From Gp13-AA77 sp035516075 (lineage in GTDB: Bacteria; Acidobacteriota; Terriglobia; UBA7540), in contig DATJAQ010000014.1 in NCBI GenBank assembly GCA_035516075.1, forward strand, positions 1-53,469: DNA of 53,469 nt, in the 5' to 3' direction. A program made the translations under genes and the position numbers. A model generated the notes under the pieces. The model was not told the DNA's origin. It did no database searches and saw nothing but the letters and a program-made list of their open reading frames with translations. This document shows, piece after piece, positions 10,882 through 19,626 of this stretch. Positions within the stretch are counted from its first letter, which is position 1. The number at the start of each line of letters is the position of its first letter.

Positions 10882-11940
10882 TTGAGACAGAACAACGCAG
10901 AGCATTTAAAGAACGGGCACTATCATAATCCACAGGCTCAGGTCGGCGGCTTCCTGGACCTGCTGCGCTGGCTGCGCACGCGCCGGCCGGGCCCCTGGCG
11001 GCGGTGGATTCCCAGCGTCCCCGGGCCCAAGCCGGTGCCGCGCACGGGCCCTGGGGAGCTGCGGGTGACGTTCGTGGGGCACTCAACGGTCCTCCTCCAA
11101 GTCGAGGGCCTGAATGTCCTCACCGACCCCATCTGGTCAGACCGTGCCAGCCCGGTGAGTTGGGCCGGCCCGCGGCGTCATCGGGCGCCCGGACTGCGGC
11201 TCGAAGACCTGCCGCCGATTGACGTCCTTTTCATCAGTCACGATCATTACGACCATCTCGACGCGCCCACCCTCCGCCGCCTATGCCACGCCCACCAGCC
11301 GGCAGTATTCTGCCCGCTCGGCGTGGACCCGCTGCTCGAGACGTTGGGCTCTACCCAACCCCGCGCCATGGGTTGGTGGGAATCGTCCGCGCTTCAGCCG
11401 GGGTTTCGCGTCCATTGCACCCCGGCGCAGCACTTCTCGGGACGGTCGCTGTTCAATCGCAACCGTACGCTGTGGTGCAGTTGGCTGTTGGAGGCGCCGC
11501 ACGGCAACGTTTACTTCGGAGCGGACACGGGCTTCGGCCCGCATTTAGAAGAAACCGCGCGCAGGTTCCCGCCGCCGCGCCTGGCTCTGCTGCCCATCGG
11601 CGCGTTCCGGCCGGAATGGTTCATGGGGCCCGTCCACATGTCGCCGGACGATGCGCTGCGGGCGCACCGAGTGCTCGGCGCGGGGACAAGCGTTGCGATT
11701 CACCACGGCACCTTTCGTCTGGCGGATGACGGCGAGACCGAGGCCGCAGACCGCCTGCGCGCGCTCGTAAAATCGACCCCTGCCCCCACACCCTTCCTGG
11801 CGCTCGAAGAGGGTGTCGCCTACGAGGTGCCGCCCCATGCCCGGGAATGGTACTCCGCCAAGCGCCTCGAAGCGGTTCCGCGCGAAGCGCCTGAGCGCCG
11901 TGGCGCACTAAAGCTGGAACCGCAGCAGGAGGAAACATGA
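10882..11940 (+). CDS. Metallo-beta-lactamase-fold hydrolase, NAPE-PLD/UlaG-like
   Basis: A 352-residue protein read from a TTG at 10882. This start is chosen because GGAGGAAG lies seven bases upstream and no closer ATG is in frame. Metallo-hydrolase markers are VTFVGHSTVLLQVEGLNVLTDP, the di-metal motif SHDHYDHLD, GADTGFGPH and AIHHGTF. The block SPVSWAGPRRHRAPGLRLEDLPPIDV is characteristic of N-acyl-phosphatidylethanolamine phospholipase D-like enzymes, so a lipid phosphodiester substrate is plausible. No signal peptide is seen. Its stop overlaps the start of the next gene (ATGA), which indicates an operon with the Asp-box protein. Confidence 0.85.
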   Translation: MRQNNAEHLKNGHYHNPQAQVGGFLDLLRWLRTRRPGPWRRWIPSVPGPKPVPRTGPGELRVTFVGHSTVLLQVEGLNVLTDPIWSDRASPVSWAGPRRHRAPGLRLEDLPPIDVLFISHDHYDHLDAPTLRRLCHAHQPAVFCPLGVDPLLETLGSTQPRAMGWWESSALQPGFRVHCTPAQHFSGRSLFNRNRTLWCSWLLEAPHGNVYFGADTGFGPHLEETARRFPPPRLALLPIGAFRPEWFMGPVHMSPDDALRAHRVLGAGTSVAIHHGTFRLADDGETEAADRLRALVKSTPAPTPFLALEEGVAYEVPPHAREWYSAKRLEAVPREAPERRGALKLEPQQEET

Positions 11941-13358
11941 AGTCAACCGTCCGGACCCCATCCACCCGCCACCTGGCGCGAATGCTGGCGCACGTGCCGC
12001 TAGGCACCGCAACGGGTGTGTTGGCCGCCTTGCTGCTGCAGGTCTTCCCGGCCGCGGCGCAGGTACTACAGAAGGCCCCGGGCGCCGAGATCCACGATCT
12101 TACTCCCAAGCCCGGCGACTTCACCGAGCCGAGCGTGGCCATCAACCCGGCCAACCCGCAACAGGTGACGGCGGCCTACCAGGACAACGTGCACATCGCC
12201 TATTCCTCGGACGCTGGGAAAAGCTGGTCGACGCCGCCCAACACAGCCCCTCCCAACTACCGCGTGTCCGGCGATGTCTCGGCTGCGTACGACCTCAAGG
12301 GCCGCGCATTCGTGTGCTATATCGCCTTCGACAAACTCGGCACCATCAACTATTGGGCTCACGGCGCCACGCGCAACGGTATCTATGTTCGGCGCTCGCT
12401 TGACGGCGGGCAGACCTGGGAGATGAAGGACAACGTGGTGGCGGAACAGCCCACGGCGGCCGGGATTCCGTTCGAGGACAAGCCCTACATCGTGGCGGAC
12501 AACAGCGGCGGTCCCTACGCCGGCACGCTCTATGTCGGGTGGACTCGTTGGACCCTGGAGGATTCGCAGATTCTCCTGTCGCGCTCTCTGGATGGCGGCA
12601 AGACCTGGTCGCAGCCGCTCGAAATCGATAGCGAGCGCGGACTGCCGCGCGACGACAACGGCGCCGATGAGGGTTTCTCGGGTGTGGTCGGACCTGACAG
12701 CACGCTCTACGCCGTCTGGGGCGACGGCCGCCACATCGTCTTGACCACGTCCTCCGACGGCGGTCGCACCTTCGAGCCCGCCCGCAACGTCGTGGACACG
12801 GCGCCCATCATGTTCGACGTCGAGGGTACCGAACGCTCCAACGGCTTTCCGGTGATCTCGATGGATCCCAGGAGCGGCCGGCTTTACGTGGCCTGGAGCG
12901 ACTACCGCAACGGAGGAGTGGACGTGTTCTGTTCCACCTCCGGCGACCGCGGAAAAACCTGGACGCCCCCGGTGCGGGTCAACTCGGACCCCCTTCACAA
13001 CGGCGCCGACCATTTCTTCCAGTGGCTCGCCGTAGACCCGGCGACGGGAGCGGCGAACCTCATCTTCTACGACCGCCGCCAGGACCCTCGAAACGAGCGC
13101 GCTATCGTGGTGCTGGCCCGCTCGACGGACGGCGGACAATCGTTCGCCAACTACGCCTGGACCGACAACTCCTTCGATCCGCGGGGAGCATTTCTCGGCG
13201 ACTACACCGGCATCGCAGCCCTGAACGGCCGCGTTTACGGCGTGTGGACCGAGAAGCCGGATGAAAAGTCGCGGGATAGGGCGGTGTGGCTGGGCGTGGC
13301 GGATTTCACGTCGGGCGGCCCCGCACCCTCCAGCCCAGTGCCTAGTACTCCGAAGTGA
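11937..13358 (+). CDS. Secreted BNR/Asp-box beta-propeller protein (sialidase-like)
   Basis: A 473-residue protein with an N-terminal signal peptide (LGTATGVLAALLLQVFPAAAQ). Six Asp-box motifs (S-x-D-x-G-x-x-W/F) are visible: SSDAGKSW, SLDGGQTW, SLDGGKTW, SSDGGRTF, SGDRGKTW and STDGGQSF. That is the number expected of a six-bladed propeller. Strands such as GTLYVGWTRW and GRLYVAWSDYR lie between boxes. True sialidases also need an Arg triad and a Tyr/Glu pair; I cannot confirm these, so it may be a binding protein or another exo-glycosidase. The start overlaps the stop of the metallo-hydrolase gene. Confidence 0.8.
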   Translation: MKSTVRTPSTRHLARMLAHVPLGTATGVLAALLLQVFPAAAQVLQKAPGAEIHDLTPKPGDFTEPSVAINPANPQQVTAAYQDNVHIAYSSDAGKSWSTPPNTAPPNYRVSGDVSAAYDLKGRAFVCYIAFDKLGTINYWAHGATRNGIYVRRSLDGGQTWEMKDNVVAEQPTAAGIPFEDKPYIVADNSGGPYAGTLYVGWTRWTLEDSQILLSRSLDGGKTWSQPLEIDSERGLPRDDNGADEGFSGVVGPDSTLYAVWGDGRHIVLTTSSDGGRTFEPARNVVDTAPIMFDVEGTERSNGFPVISMDPRSGRLYVAWSDYRNGGVDVFCSTSGDRGKTWTPPVRVNSDPLHNGADHFFQWLAVDPATGAANLIFYDRRQDPRNERAIVVLARSTDGGQSFANYAWTDNSFDPRGAFLGDYTGIAALNGRVYGVWTEKPDEKSRDRAVWLGVADFTSGGPAPSSPVPSTPK

Positions 13359-13543
13359 CCCTTCGACCGTCCCCCCAAGGCCGTGCATTTGAGTTACTTC
13401 TTGACGGCGACAATGTCCTCAAGACAGGTCATTCTTGCCCGCGCCCAGTCACCGGCTCCCTGTTAACCCATGTGTTTTTACCGTGCAGCTACATTACGAG
13501 AATGGTAACCAACGTGCTCCCACTAAGCTGGAGGGAGCTGCGT

Positions 13544-13915
13544 ATGGATATCGGAGCACGTCTGAGGAAGCTGCGTGAAGACAAGCACTTGTCACAAGGA
13601 GATATCGAGAACCGCTGCGGATTGTTGCGCTGCTACATCTCAAGAGTCGAAAACGGACATACGGTCCCATCGATCGAGACTTTGGAGAGACTCTCTGGGG
13701 CGCTCGAGGTTCCTCTGTTCCGGCTATTCTGCGACGATCTTGAAGCTGCGCCGGTACGCGCCGGGAACCGCTCGCCGGCCTCGTCTGACTCCGACGCCCC
13801 CGAGTCGGACACCGATAAACGCTACTTCGGCGAGGTGAGGCGGCTCCTGAGCCAGGCCGGCCAACAGGAGCGCAAGTTCTTCCTTAACATGGCTCGCAGG
13901 TTCACTACCCGGTAG
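13544..13915 (+). CDS. XRE-family helix-turn-helix regulator
   Basis: A 123-residue protein from the ATG at 13544, with GGAGGG about seven bases upstream; the frame is open further back but without coding character. Residues 1-60 form a Cro/C1-type HTH (IGARLRKLREDKHLSQGDIENRCGL, then ISRVENGHTVPSIETLERLSGALEVPLFRLF). A Ser/Asp-rich linker follows, then a basic helix (KRYFGEVRRLLSQAGQQERKFFLNMARRF). Short XRE proteins of this build are frequent in Acidobacteriota. No operator or target gene can be assigned. It lies alone between the Asp-box gene and a 435-base gap. Confidence 0.82.
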   Translation: MDIGARLRKLREDKHLSQGDIENRCGLLRCYISRVENGHTVPSIETLERLSGALEVPLFRLFCDDLEAAPVRAGNRSPASSDSDAPESDTDKRYFGEVRRLLSQAGQQERKFFLNMARRFTTR

Positions 13916-14350
13916 AGCCAATAGAGTCAGGGCGACCCAAGCCGGCTCCAATCCGCGCCCTCGAGGCATCGGTGTGCCTTATTATGCACCATCCTTGTTG
14001 GGCCCTCGCCCATTAGGTGGGCGCGGCGAAAGCCCGTTCCTGCCCCGAGCTGCAGCCCCAGCCGCACACAGAAGATCTCAGTCCAGCGTGGCCGGCGTCC
14101 CACTGAGACCCGGTAGCTCGTACGCGCGAAATTGATTGACATTCGCGAGATCCTGAGGCAGAGTATAGCATCGTAGGCAATACGCCGTGAATACACATAG
14201 GCTCCTGTGGTAGGATTCAAATCGCGCCACTCCAGACACCACGTGGTGCGCCGAAATTGCGGCAGGACGGGAGGCGGTCGGGCCTGTTCTGCGAGTAGGC
14301 CAGAGAGCATCGGCAGGCTGGGAATCCGTGCTGAAAATAAGGAGTGAACC
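13916..14350 (+). other. 435-base intergenic region, no gene recognised
   Basis: Reading frames are open here on the minus strand but show no family features and run into the sedolisin gene, so I do not call a gene. A segment near 14165-14240 resembles the 3' half of a tRNA by eye (GATTCAAAT) but its arms do not pair. The last bases (AAGGAGTGAACC) supply the ribosome-binding site of the sedolisin gene. Confidence 0.5.
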
Positions 14351-15988
14351 GTGCCAGATCCCAAAACCCTCGTTCCCATTCCCGGCAGCCACAGGCATTC
14401 CCGACCGGGCGCCACGGAAGCCGGAGCTCCAGACCCTCAGGAGCGCATTCGCGTCAGTGTGCTGTTGAGGCCGCGAACGCCGCTGGCCGAACTCGCAGCC
14501 GGCAAGGCCTTGAGCGCCGCCTTGCCCCGCGAGCGCCAGTATCTGAGCCGCGAAGAGTTTGCCGCGCGCTTCGGCGCCGACCCGGCCGACGTTCAGACCC
14601 TCGAAACCTACGCGCACCGGCACAACCTCACGGTGGTGGAGGCCAGCCTACCCCGCCGTACGGTGGTTCTTTCCGGCGCTTTGGCCGACCTCAGCGCGGC
14701 TTTTGGCGTGACGCTCGTCAACTACAAGCACCCCGATGGTGACTTCCGCGGCCGCACGGGTCCCATCTTCGTACCGCAGGAGCTCGCTGGAGTGGTGCAG
14801 GCCGTCTTCGGCTTCGATAACCGGCGGCAGGCCCGGCCCCACCTTCGCCGCCCAAAGGTCCGCGCTGGCTCGGATCGAACCCCCACGGGCGGCTACACGC
14901 CTCCCCAAGTGGCCGCCCTTTACAACTATCCTTCGGGACTGGACGGCAGCGGACAGTGCATCGGAATTCTGGAATTCGGAGGAGGCTACCGGTCGAGCGA
15001 CCTGAACGCGTATTTCAAGCAGCTCGGCCTGCCGGCGCCGAAAGTGACTGCGATTTCCGTCGACGGGGTCCAGAATCAACCCATGCCAGGCCCCGACAGC
15101 CCCGATGACGAAGTCGATCTCGACATTGAAGTGGCAGGCTCCATTGCCCCCGGCGCGCAGCTCGCCGTGTACTTTGCGCCGTTTACCGAGCAGGGCTGGG
15201 TGGATGCGATTAACACGGCGGTCAACGACGATTTGCACCGGCCTTCAGTGCTCTCGATCAGTTGGGGATTTGCCGAAGGCCAGGACATCTGGTCTGCGCA
15301 GGCGATTCAGGCGGTGGACGAGGCCTTTCAAGCTGCCGCCGCGATGGGGGTCACGGTGTGCGTGGCTTCGGGCGACGATGGGTCGCGCGACCAGATTACC
15401 GACGGCCTGGCTCACGTGGACTTCCCCTCTTCGAGCGAGTGGGTCCTGGCCTGCGGGGGTACTTCGCTGCAATCGTCCGGCACCCAAATCGCGAGCGAGG
15501 TAGTGTGGAACGACGGTGACCAGGGCGGCGCCAGCGGCGGAGGCATCAGCGATAACATCGCCCTGCCTTCCTGGCAGGCCAAGGCCGGCGTACCGCCATC
15601 CGTGAACCCCGCGGGACACGTTGGCAGGGGCGTACCCGACGTGGCTGGTAATGCCGATCCCCAAACCGGTTACCAGGTGCTCTCCGACGGGCACAAAACC
15701 ATCCTGGGCGGCACCAGCGCCGTGGCCCCGCTCTGGTCCGCGCTGGTTGCCCTCATCAATCAGAAACTCGGCAAGCCCGTGGGCTTCGTGAATCCCATCC
15801 TCTACGGCCAGCCCACCGTCACCGCCGCCCTCCGCGACGTCACCTCCGGCAGCAACGACGTGGAGGACCTTGGGGGCTACTTTGCCGGCCCAGGCTGGGA
15901 TGCCTGCACGGGCTTCGGCAGCCCGAATGGAACCGCACTGGTCACGGCGCTGGCGGGGACGCCGGAGAGCTCTGGATCGCCGGGCTAG
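14351..15988 (+). CDS. Sedolisin/kumamolisin-like serine-carboxyl peptidase (S53)
   Basis: A 545-residue protein starting at a GTG with AAGGAG eight bases upstream. The first 180 residues are the S53 prodomain (RIRVSVLLRPRTPLAEL, YLSREEFAARFG, VVLSGALADLSAAFGV). The mature domain holds the catalytic Glu254 and Asp258 in DDEVDLDIEVAG, the oxyanion Asp in SGDDGS and Ser456 in GGTSAVAPLW. A C-terminal calcium site is suggested by RDVTSGSND and GPGWDACTGFG. Such enzymes are secreted acid endopeptidases. As in kumamolisins, no classical signal peptide precedes the prodomain, so the export route is unclear. Confidence 0.92.
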   Translation: MPDPKTLVPIPGSHRHSRPGATEAGAPDPQERIRVSVLLRPRTPLAELAAGKALSAALPRERQYLSREEFAARFGADPADVQTLETYAHRHNLTVVEASLPRRTVVLSGALADLSAAFGVTLVNYKHPDGDFRGRTGPIFVPQELAGVVQAVFGFDNRRQARPHLRRPKVRAGSDRTPTGGYTPPQVAALYNYPSGLDGSGQCIGILEFGGGYRSSDLNAYFKQLGLPAPKVTAISVDGVQNQPMPGPDSPDDEVDLDIEVAGSIAPGAQLAVYFAPFTEQGWVDAINTAVNDDLHRPSVLSISWGFAEGQDIWSAQAIQAVDEAFQAAAAMGVTVCVASGDDGSRDQITDGLAHVDFPSSSEWVLACGGTSLQSSGTQIASEVVWNDGDQGGASGGGISDNIALPSWQAKAGVPPSVNPAGHVGRGVPDVAGNADPQTGYQVLSDGHKTILGGTSAVAPLWSALVALINQKLGKPVGFVNPILYGQPTVTAALRDVTSGSNDVEDLGGYFAGPGWDACTGFGSPNGTALVTALAGTPESSGSPG

Positions 15989-16123
15989 GGTTCGCGGGGT
16001 AAGAGATAGCCTCATGCGGGCGGAAACATGACGCGCCCAAAGTGTAGCAGGCAGGGGGCTAAAGCCGCGGCTTGGGTCTTCGCCGGCAGTTCCGCGAGGC
16101 GGGCCAAAAAAGGTGGCGAAAGC

Positions 16124-16155
16124 GCGGAACGAAGCCACTATGTGGTTTAGAATCA
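16124..16155. repeat. 32-base direct repeat, copy 1
   Basis: Begins GCGGAACGAAGCC and ends TTTAGAATCA; identical to the copy at 16238-16269. It contains a small inverted repeat, CCAC-TAT-GTGG. Confidence 0.85.
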
Positions 16156-16237
16156 GTTCAGGGGTATTGAATCTGGACACACGGTCGGTCGACCTGCTTG
16201 GAGCCCTCGGGCGCGCCCACACAGATGAGCCTGAAAT

Positions 16238-16269
16238 GCGGAACGAAGCCACTATGTGGTTTAGAATCA
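16238..16269. repeat. 32-base direct repeat, copy 2
   Basis: Identical to the copy at 16124-16155, start to start 114 bases, so an 82-base unrelated spacer separates them. Both are preceded by GAAA and a GC-rich step. Confidence 0.85.
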
Positions 16270-16702
16270 ACAAATCGCCATTTGAGATCCTCGGGGAGGC
16301 AAAACTGAGCGAAAAGACAGAAATTGAACCGAGAAACCTGACAAGCTATTGAAAACTAGCTGCTTATGGCCTGCACCCAACCGTCTTATTGAAAACGTTG
16401 CGGATGTCGGAGATCCAGCGTCTCAGATCGGGCTCTTTTGCCGAGGCCGACGACACGCTTAGCGGGCATGAAACAAGTCACGGGCTTTCGCAAATTGAGT
16501 TGCATGGTGCGGCCTCAGAGCGAATGCGGCGGGAAACCTGGCGTTGGGAAATCCCAGTGACGCCCCGGCTTAGCAGAGGGCATTGCTTTCAGACGGGCAG
16601 AGCGCTATCATTCGCTGGAATGAAAGTGCCAGGAGCCCTGTGGGTGGGGTAGTGCGAGCGCGCTCCTGAAACAAATTCGAAATAACTGACGAGGTGTAGA
16701 CT

Positions 16703-17668
16703 ATGGCCCGAGTGGTTCGATTTCTGATCATATTCGCTGTCGGTGTTTCCACGTGCCTGGCACAGGAGAAAAAGCGTGTGGCCGTTTTGGATTTTGATTA
16801 CGGCACCGTACGCTCCGCGGTGCAGGCTTACTTTGGCACGGACCAGGACGTGGGGAAAGGCATTTCGCTCCTTCTCGAGCAAAAGCTCGTTCAAGACGGC
16901 AAGTATCGAGTGGTGGACCGCAACACCATGGACAAGATTTTGAAGGAGCAAAACTTCTCGAACAGCGACCGCGTTGACGCCAGCACTGCGGCCAAGATCG
17001 GCCAAATCCTGGGAGTGAGTTGCATCATTGTCGGCAGCATCACCCAATTTGGCCGCGACGACAAACATATCGGCGTCGGCGGAGGCGGCTATGGCCTCGG
17101 AAAGTTCGGCCTCGGAGGAGTGCACAAGAACGACTCCAAGGCCGTGGTGAATGTTACCGCCAAGATGATCGATGTGAACACCGCGGAGATTCTGGCGGTC
17201 GCGACGGGAACGGGAGAGTCAAAACGCGGCGGATTCGGCGTCGGTGGGGGCGGCGGCGGCTGGAGCGGTGGCGGAGGCGGCGGCCTCGACATGGGCAGCA
17301 GCAACTTCGGCCAGACGATTCTGGGCGAGGCAGTGAACGCAGCCGTCGCCAGTATGGGCGAACAGCTCGACGCGAAGGCTGACTCGCTCCCCACCGTGAA
17401 GGTCACCTACTCCGGCGTCGTTGCCGATGTCACCGGCAACAGCCTGGTGATCAATGTGGGAAGCAAGGCCGGGGTTAAAGTCGGAGATCAAGTGACCGTT
17501 TCCCGAAAGGTCAAAGACGTGAAGGACCCCAGCACCGGAGCGGTCATCAAGACGATCACGGACCAGTTGGGCACGGCGACGATCACCGAGGTGGACGCCC
17601 TCTCCGCAACGGCCACCTTCTCCGGAAGCGGTGCCCCCAAGGTCGGGGATGTGGTGGCGAGCCAATAA
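16703..17668 (+). CDS. CsgG/HfaB-like outer-envelope protein
   Basis: A 321-residue exported protein. After a signal sequence (VRFLIIFAVGVSTCLAQ) it shows the CsgG core: KRVAVLDFDYGTV, GISLLLEQKLVQDGKYRVVDRNTMDKILKEQNF, AAKIGQILGVSCIIVGSITQFGR and VNVTAKMIDVNTAEIL. A glycine-rich loop follows (about residues 175-195), then a C-terminal domain with LVINVGSKAGVKVGDQVTV like the FlgT C-domain. CsgG forms secretion pores for curli, but many relatives only contribute to envelope or polysaccharide systems, and no curli genes are nearby. The Cys in VSTC is not a standard lipobox. A kinase gene starts 40 bases downstream, suggesting an operon. Confidence 0.8.
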   Translation: MARVVRFLIIFAVGVSTCLAQEKKRVAVLDFDYGTVRSAVQAYFGTDQDVGKGISLLLEQKLVQDGKYRVVDRNTMDKILKEQNFSNSDRVDASTAAKIGQILGVSCIIVGSITQFGRDDKHIGVGGGGYGLGKFGLGGVHKNDSKAVVNVTAKMIDVNTAEILAVATGTGESKRGGFGVGGGGGGWSGGGGGGLDMGSSNFGQTILGEAVNAAVASMGEQLDAKADSLPTVKVTYSGVVADVTGNSLVINVGSKAGVKVGDQVTVSRKVKDVKDPSTGAVIKTITDQLGTATITEVDALSATATFSGSGAPKVGDVVASQ

Positions 17669-17707
17669 GCGCAGGTCTCGGCACGGCGCCGACAGGAAGG
17701 GCCACTT

Positions 17708-19612
17708 ATGAGCACAGAACAGACCGGACAGCGGATCGGGGACTATGAGATCCTCGGCGTGCTCGGGGCCGGCGGCATGGGCAAGGTGTATAAGGTGCGG
17801 AACGTGATCTCGGACCGCATCGAAGCCATGAAGATCCTTCTACCCGACCTGGCCGGGCAGAAGGATCTGGCCGACCGCTTCCTGCGCGAAATCAAGATGC
17901 TGGCCAGCTTGAATCACCCGAACATCGCCTCGCTGCGCACCGCCCTCACCGTCGGCAATCAACTGGTGATGATCATGGAGTTCGTGGAGGGCACGACGCT
18001 CGCCGCGCGCCTCGCGCAGGGGCCCATTCCTCCTGCTGACACCGTCGACTACATCGAGCAGGTGTTGGTGGCCTTGAGTTACGCCCACCGCCAGCACATC
18101 ATCCACCGGGATATCAAACCCGCCAACATGATGCTGACGCCGCAGGGGCTGGTGAAACTTATGGATTTCGGGATCGCGCGCTCCTCGGCAGACAGCGGCC
18201 TGACGATGACGGGCACCACCCTCGGCTCGCTTTACTACATGTCTCCGGAGCAGGTCAAGGGCGAGGCCGTCGATGCGCGATCGGACCTGTATTCGGTGGG
18301 CGTTTCGCTCTACGAATTGGTCACGGGGCGCCGCCCCTTCCAGGCGGACAGCAACTATTCCCTCATGGCCGCCCATCTGCAGGAGGCCCCCAAACCTCCC
18401 ATCGAATTGCAGCCGGACCTGCCCGCCGCCCTCAACCAGATCATCCTGATGGCTATGGCCAAAGACCCTGGCCAGCGCTTCCAATCCGCCGAGGCCTTCG
18501 ACAACGCCCTCCGGAGCATCGCCGCCAGCCTGCCCAAGCGTACGGCCGGGGTGGCGCCGGCAGCGGCCGCCGGGCCCGTTGGAGCCACGTCAGTATTCCA
18601 GGAGCACGCACCGGGCGCTGCCGCGGCCGGGCCGCCTGCGCCCGCTGCGGCCCCGCCCATGTCACCGCCCGTGGCGCCAGCCCTTCAACCGCCGCTTCAG
18701 GCCGTCCCCGCGCAATCGGCGCCGACGGCCTCTGTGGTGCTGCCCGGGCCGGCAGCCGCTCCGCCTATAGCTGTGCCGGCGCAGCCCGCGCCAGGGTTCC
18801 CACCCTCCACCGCAGCCCCGCCGCGCACTTATCGCGGCCTCTACATGACTCTGGGCGCCCTGCTGGTGGTGGCAGTGCTGGCGCTCGCAGCCATTTACGG
18901 GCCGCGATGGGCCCGGACGCGAGCGAGTGGGAGCGCAGCCCAGCAGACGCAGCCGGCACCCGCTACGCCGCCACAGACCGCTCCTGCGAGTCCACCGGCG
19001 GCCTCCCCCGAAGGGGCAGCCAGCCCACAGCCAGGCTCAAGCTCCAGTGCAACCGCCACCCCGGATTCCGGTTCACCGGCGTCTGGCGCGACGGCCGCGC
19101 CGCCGGCCGGCGGACAGCCTTCGAATCCGGCCGCACCGAGCAGCGCGGAAGCCGCCCCAACTTCGCCGCCAGCCGAGGCGCCGACCAGCCATCCGGCGAA
19201 GAAGGGACGCAACGCCGGCGGTGGCCAGCAGGCCGAGGCCCCGGGCACGTCCTCCGGTGCCGGATCTGGCGACCACCCAGCTCAGTCGGCGCCGGAAGCC
19301 GCCTCCGCGCAGCCCAACGCCCCCGCCCAGGCCGTGGATTCGGCTGCGCTCGACGAGGTGGAAAAACAAATGGACCAGCTTACCAGCCGTGCCGGGGCAG
19401 TGAAGGACAGCATCGACAAGCTGCGGAACGAAATGTCCGCTCAGGGCGGGAACTTGCGCGGCGACATCAACGCCTCGGAGCAGCGCATGGAAACGGCGTT
19501 GAGCCGCGCCCAGACCGCGTTTCAGAACCAGGACGCCAAGAAAGCCAAGCAATACCTGGACCAGGCCGAGACTGACGTGGAAAAGCTGGAGAAGTTCCTG
19601 AATCAGCGATAG
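17708..19612 (+). CDS. PknB-like Ser/Thr kinase with Pro/Ala-rich linker and coiled-coil tail
   Basis: A 634-residue protein. The kinase domain (about 10-270) has GAGGMGKVYKV, EAMKILLPDL, HRDIKPANMML near residue 133, DFGIARS, GSLYYMSPEQVKGEAVDARSD and FSAEAF-like end helices. A long Pro/Ala segment leads to one membrane helix at about 379-398 (MTLGALLVVAVLALAAIYG). Outside lies a second Pro/Ala/Ser-rich stretch and a coiled coil at the C-terminus (DEVEKQMDQLTSRAGAVKDSI to KKAKQYLDQAETDVEKLEKFL). The low-complexity outer segment could cross the cell wall or periplasm. Placed 40 bases after the CsgG-like gene, it probably monitors or controls the same envelope process. Confidence 0.9.
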   Translation: MSTEQTGQRIGDYEILGVLGAGGMGKVYKVRNVISDRIEAMKILLPDLAGQKDLADRFLREIKMLASLNHPNIASLRTALTVGNQLVMIMEFVEGTTLAARLAQGPIPPADTVDYIEQVLVALSYAHRQHIIHRDIKPANMMLTPQGLVKLMDFGIARSSADSGLTMTGTTLGSLYYMSPEQVKGEAVDARSDLYSVGVSLYELVTGRRPFQADSNYSLMAAHLQEAPKPPIELQPDLPAALNQIILMAMAKDPGQRFQSAEAFDNALRSIAASLPKRTAGVAPAAAAGPVGATSVFQEHAPGAAAAGPPAPAAAPPMSPPVAPALQPPLQAVPAQSAPTASVVLPGPAAAPPIAVPAQPAPGFPPSTAAPPRTYRGLYMTLGALLVVAVLALAAIYGPRWARTRASGSAAQQTQPAPATPPQTAPASPPAASPEGAASPQPGSSSSATATPDSGSPASGATAAPPAGGQPSNPAAPSSAEAAPTSPPAEAPTSHPAKKGRNAGGGQQAEAPGTSSGAGSGDHPAQSAPEAASAQPNAPAQAVDSAALDEVEKQMDQLTSRAGAVKDSIDKLRNEMSAQGGNLRGDINASEQRMETALSRAQTAFQNQDAKKAKQYLDQAETDVEKLEKFLNQR

Positions 19613-19626
19613 GCTAAAACAACCTC

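Larger units (their letters stand above)
15989..16702 (+). other. 714-base intergenic region holding a direct repeat
   Basis: No convincing gene is seen. The stretch carries two copies of a 32-base repeat (listed separately), short duplicated words such as TATTGAAAAC near 16345 and TTATTGAAAAC near 16386, and, at its right end, the leader of the CsgG-like gene with GAGGTG six bases before its ATG. Open frames at about 16113-16352 and 16389-16652 have no recognisable content. Confidence 0.5.

Noticed and set aside
12066..13388. 440-codon minus-strand open frame opposite the Asp-box gene
   Set aside because: The plus-strand gene has a signal peptide and six Asp boxes; the minus frame has neither motifs nor a ribosome-binding site.
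14165..14240. tRNA-like stretch with GATTCAAAT
   Set aside because: Acceptor and T-arm bases do not pair and no anticodon arm can be drawn; at best a degenerate resemblance.
16124..16269. Possible CRISPR array
   Set aside because: Only two repeats with one 82-base spacer, no third unit, no cas genes.
16389..16652. 87-codon open frame before the CsgG-like gene
   Set aside because: No ribosome-binding site and no recognisable content.
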